A stretch of DNA of 64,000 nucleotides from Petrimonas sulfuriphila (GTDB taxonomy: Bacteria > Bacteroidota > Bacteroidia > Bacteroidales > Dysgonomonadaceae). Location of the stretch: NCBI GenBank assembly GCA_038561985.1, contig CP073276.1:558001-622000 (forward strand), written 5' to 3'. A model generated the notes under the pieces. That model made no database searches. It was not told the origin of the DNA and saw only the letters and a list, made by a program, of their open reading frames with translations. Positions 62,845 to 64,000 of the stretch are shown in pieces. The translations under genes were made by a program, and so were the position numbers. Within the stretch, counting starts at the first letter, position 1; the number at the start of each line of letters is the position of its first letter.

Positions 62845-64000
62845 ATGAAAGAAAGCATTTTTTTTAGAACAAACAGAACACGAATACTGTCGGTTTTTCT
62901 TGTCGCATGCTTAATTTCGTGTGGCGACAATAATAACAGCAAACAAATGAAACTTAAACTGACCCAATTACCCGTTAACGGATTGTACGGAGATCTCGCC
63001 AAAGGTGTTTCGGCTTCCTATGCGGCACTTATCGACCAAAAACTCATCGTGGCTGGAGGCGCCAACTTTCCCGGAAAACTCGGATTTGAGGGTGGTTCGA
63101 AAACTTTTTACAACGAGATCATGCTGTACGACTCAACGGGAAATGAGTGGAAACTTATCGGACACTTGCCCGATTCATCGGCTTACGGTGTATCTGTCCC
63201 CATTTCAGACGGTGCGTTGTGGATAGGCGGGAACACCACTTCCCAATCGCTGAAGAGCGTTTATCGAATCACCATGCCTGAAACCGGCGCAGTAGAACTG
63301 GAGCCGTTTCCGGAACTGCCTGCTGCCATGGATAACTTTGCAGGGTGCACCGTGGGAGATATGGTCTTTATTGGAGGAGGGAACGAGAACGGGAAGCCGG
63401 CAAACACTTTTTATTGCATCAATACAAAAGCTGATTCGGGCTGGACGGCTCTGCCCGATTTTCCCGGACTGCCCCGAGTTCAGCCTGTGCTGGCAGCCGT
63501 AGAGCAGAAAAACCGGGTATTCGTGTATTTGTTCGGAGGTTTCTTCGGAGGAGATTCCGAAAACAAACCGGCTATGGCCACCGATGTGCTTCGTTACGAC
63601 GTCACCACCGAGAAATGGGAGACAGCCGGTTGCCAAGTCGATGAAAAAACCGGAGAGCCTTTTTCGTTGACCGGTGCAACGGCAATGCCAGTGGACAACC
63701 GGTACATCCTTTGTTTTGGCGGTGTAAACCACGCTATTTTTCTCGATGCTGTTACCACGCAATACAACATCGGAAACGACACCACCATTTCGGCAGAAGA
63801 AAAATCCCGTTTGAATCTGGAGTTTTCGAAAAATTACATGACACAACCCATCGAATATTACAAATTTAATCCCGAATGTCGTATATTTGACACGTTTACC
63901 GGCGAATGGGAAACCATTGAGGTTACGCCCTACACTGCCCGCGCGGGTGCAACACTCGCTTTCAGCGGAAAAACGTTCTATGCCGTACAGGGTGAATTGA
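62845..64000 (+). CDS. cyclically permuted mutarotase, NanM-like kelch protein (cut by window end)
   Basis: The frame is open to the window edge, giving 385 codons of a kelch beta-propeller with a lipoprotein signal (FLVACLISC). Kelch marks include KLIVAGGANFPG, WIGGN, VFIGGGNEN, FVYLFGGF and ILCFGGVNHAIF. Family members in Bacteroidetes are called cyclically permuted mutarotases, by relation to E. coli NanM, which speeds anomer conversion of N-acetylneuraminate. It starts 9 bp after the hexosaminidase stop. Genes for sialate lyase or sialidase, if present, would lie beyond the window. Sialate specificity is inferred. Confidence 0.85.
   Translation, partial: MKESIFFRTNRTRILSVFLVACLISCGDNNNSKQMKLKLTQLPVNGLYGDLAKGVSASYAALIDQKLIVAGGANFPGKLGFEGGSKTFYNEIMLYDSTGNEWKLIGHLPDSSAYGVSVPISDGALWIGGNTTSQSLKSVYRITMPETGAVELEPFPELPAAMDNFAGCTVGDMVFIGGGNENGKPANTFYCINTKADSGWTALPDFPGLPRVQPVLAAVEQKNRVFVYLFGGFFGGDSENKPAMATDVLRYDVTTEKWETAGCQVDEKTGEPFSLTGATAMPVDNRYILCFGGVNHAIFLDAVTTQYNIGNDTTISAEEKSRLNLEFSKNYMTQPIEYYKFNPECRIFDTFTGEWETIEVTPYTARAGATLAFSGKTFYAVQGEL

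Noticed and set aside
33343-64000. Complete sialic acid (nan) operon
   Set aside because: AGE and the NanM-like protein fit, but no sialidase, sialate lyase or clear NanT is present, so only a possible sialate link is stated.
1-64000. CRISPR arrays, tRNA or rRNA genes
   Set aside because: No regularly spaced direct repeats with unique spacers, no cloverleaf with a TTCRANNY arm and no rRNA stretch were recognised by eye; a dedicated scan was not possible.

Overview
The window reads as chromosomal DNA of a strictly anaerobic, fermentative Bacteroidales bacterium, plausibly Dysgonomonadaceae/Porphyromonadaceae-like. The grounds are two SusC/SusD pairs, lipoprotein-rich glycan operons, AT-rich spacers with TAnnTTTG-type -7 boxes, methionine gamma-lyase and two [FeFe]-hydrogenase gene sets. 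The family-level placement is inference.

Layout. 1-477: the 3' end of a group II intron (maturase tail, domains V and VI), then about 360 bp of unassigned DNA. 838-2001: an AAA ATPase of unknown role with a 15-bp-periodic repeat around its promoter. 2134-6941: recG, glyA and methionine gamma-lyase. 6943-21056: a 14-kb hydrogenase region, all on the minus strand. Its upstream operon (21056 to 15638) encodes NuoE-like, NuoF-GltD fusion and HydA subunits. Its downstream operon (15393 to 6943) starts with signalling-type genes (two DRTGG proteins, two HATPase proteins, a PHP phosphoesterase and a sensory-type [FeFe]-hydrogenase) and ends with a HydD-like/HydB/HydA/HydC set. Together they would interconvert NADH, ferredoxin and H2 and probably sense H2.

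21446-33026: housekeeping and salvage genes on the plus strand: lysS-gpsA-pgi, then a terminator, a HAD hydrolase, nadE, an APH-kinase/RapZ-C fusion, a SWIM-SNF2 helicase and a MurU-like nucleotidyltransferase. The kinase and nucleotidyltransferase look like an AmgK/MurU-type amino-sugar recycling pair.

33343-64000: a large polysaccharide-utilisation locus (PUL), all on the plus strand. It starts with a GlcNAc 2-epimerase (AGE). It holds two SusCD pairs, two paralogous DUF4434 TIM-barrel proteins, a GH28-like beta-helix protein with an altered active site, a GHL10 glycosidase, a calcineurin-type phosphoesterase, a CE7-type acetyl esterase, a phosphodiester glycosidase (NAGPA), an SGNH esterase and an FAD oxidoreductase. 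It ends with a sugar-porter MFS transporter, a GH20 hexosaminidase and a cyclically permuted mutarotase (NanM-like) cut by the window edge. No sialidase, sialate lyase, ECF sigma factor or hybrid two-component regulator lies in the window. The enzyme mix suggests an O-acetylated amino-sugar glycan, possibly carrying sugar-1-phosphodiester bonds. That substrate is inference, and this locus is the best candidate for an undescribed system here. No tRNA, rRNA or CRISPR array was seen.
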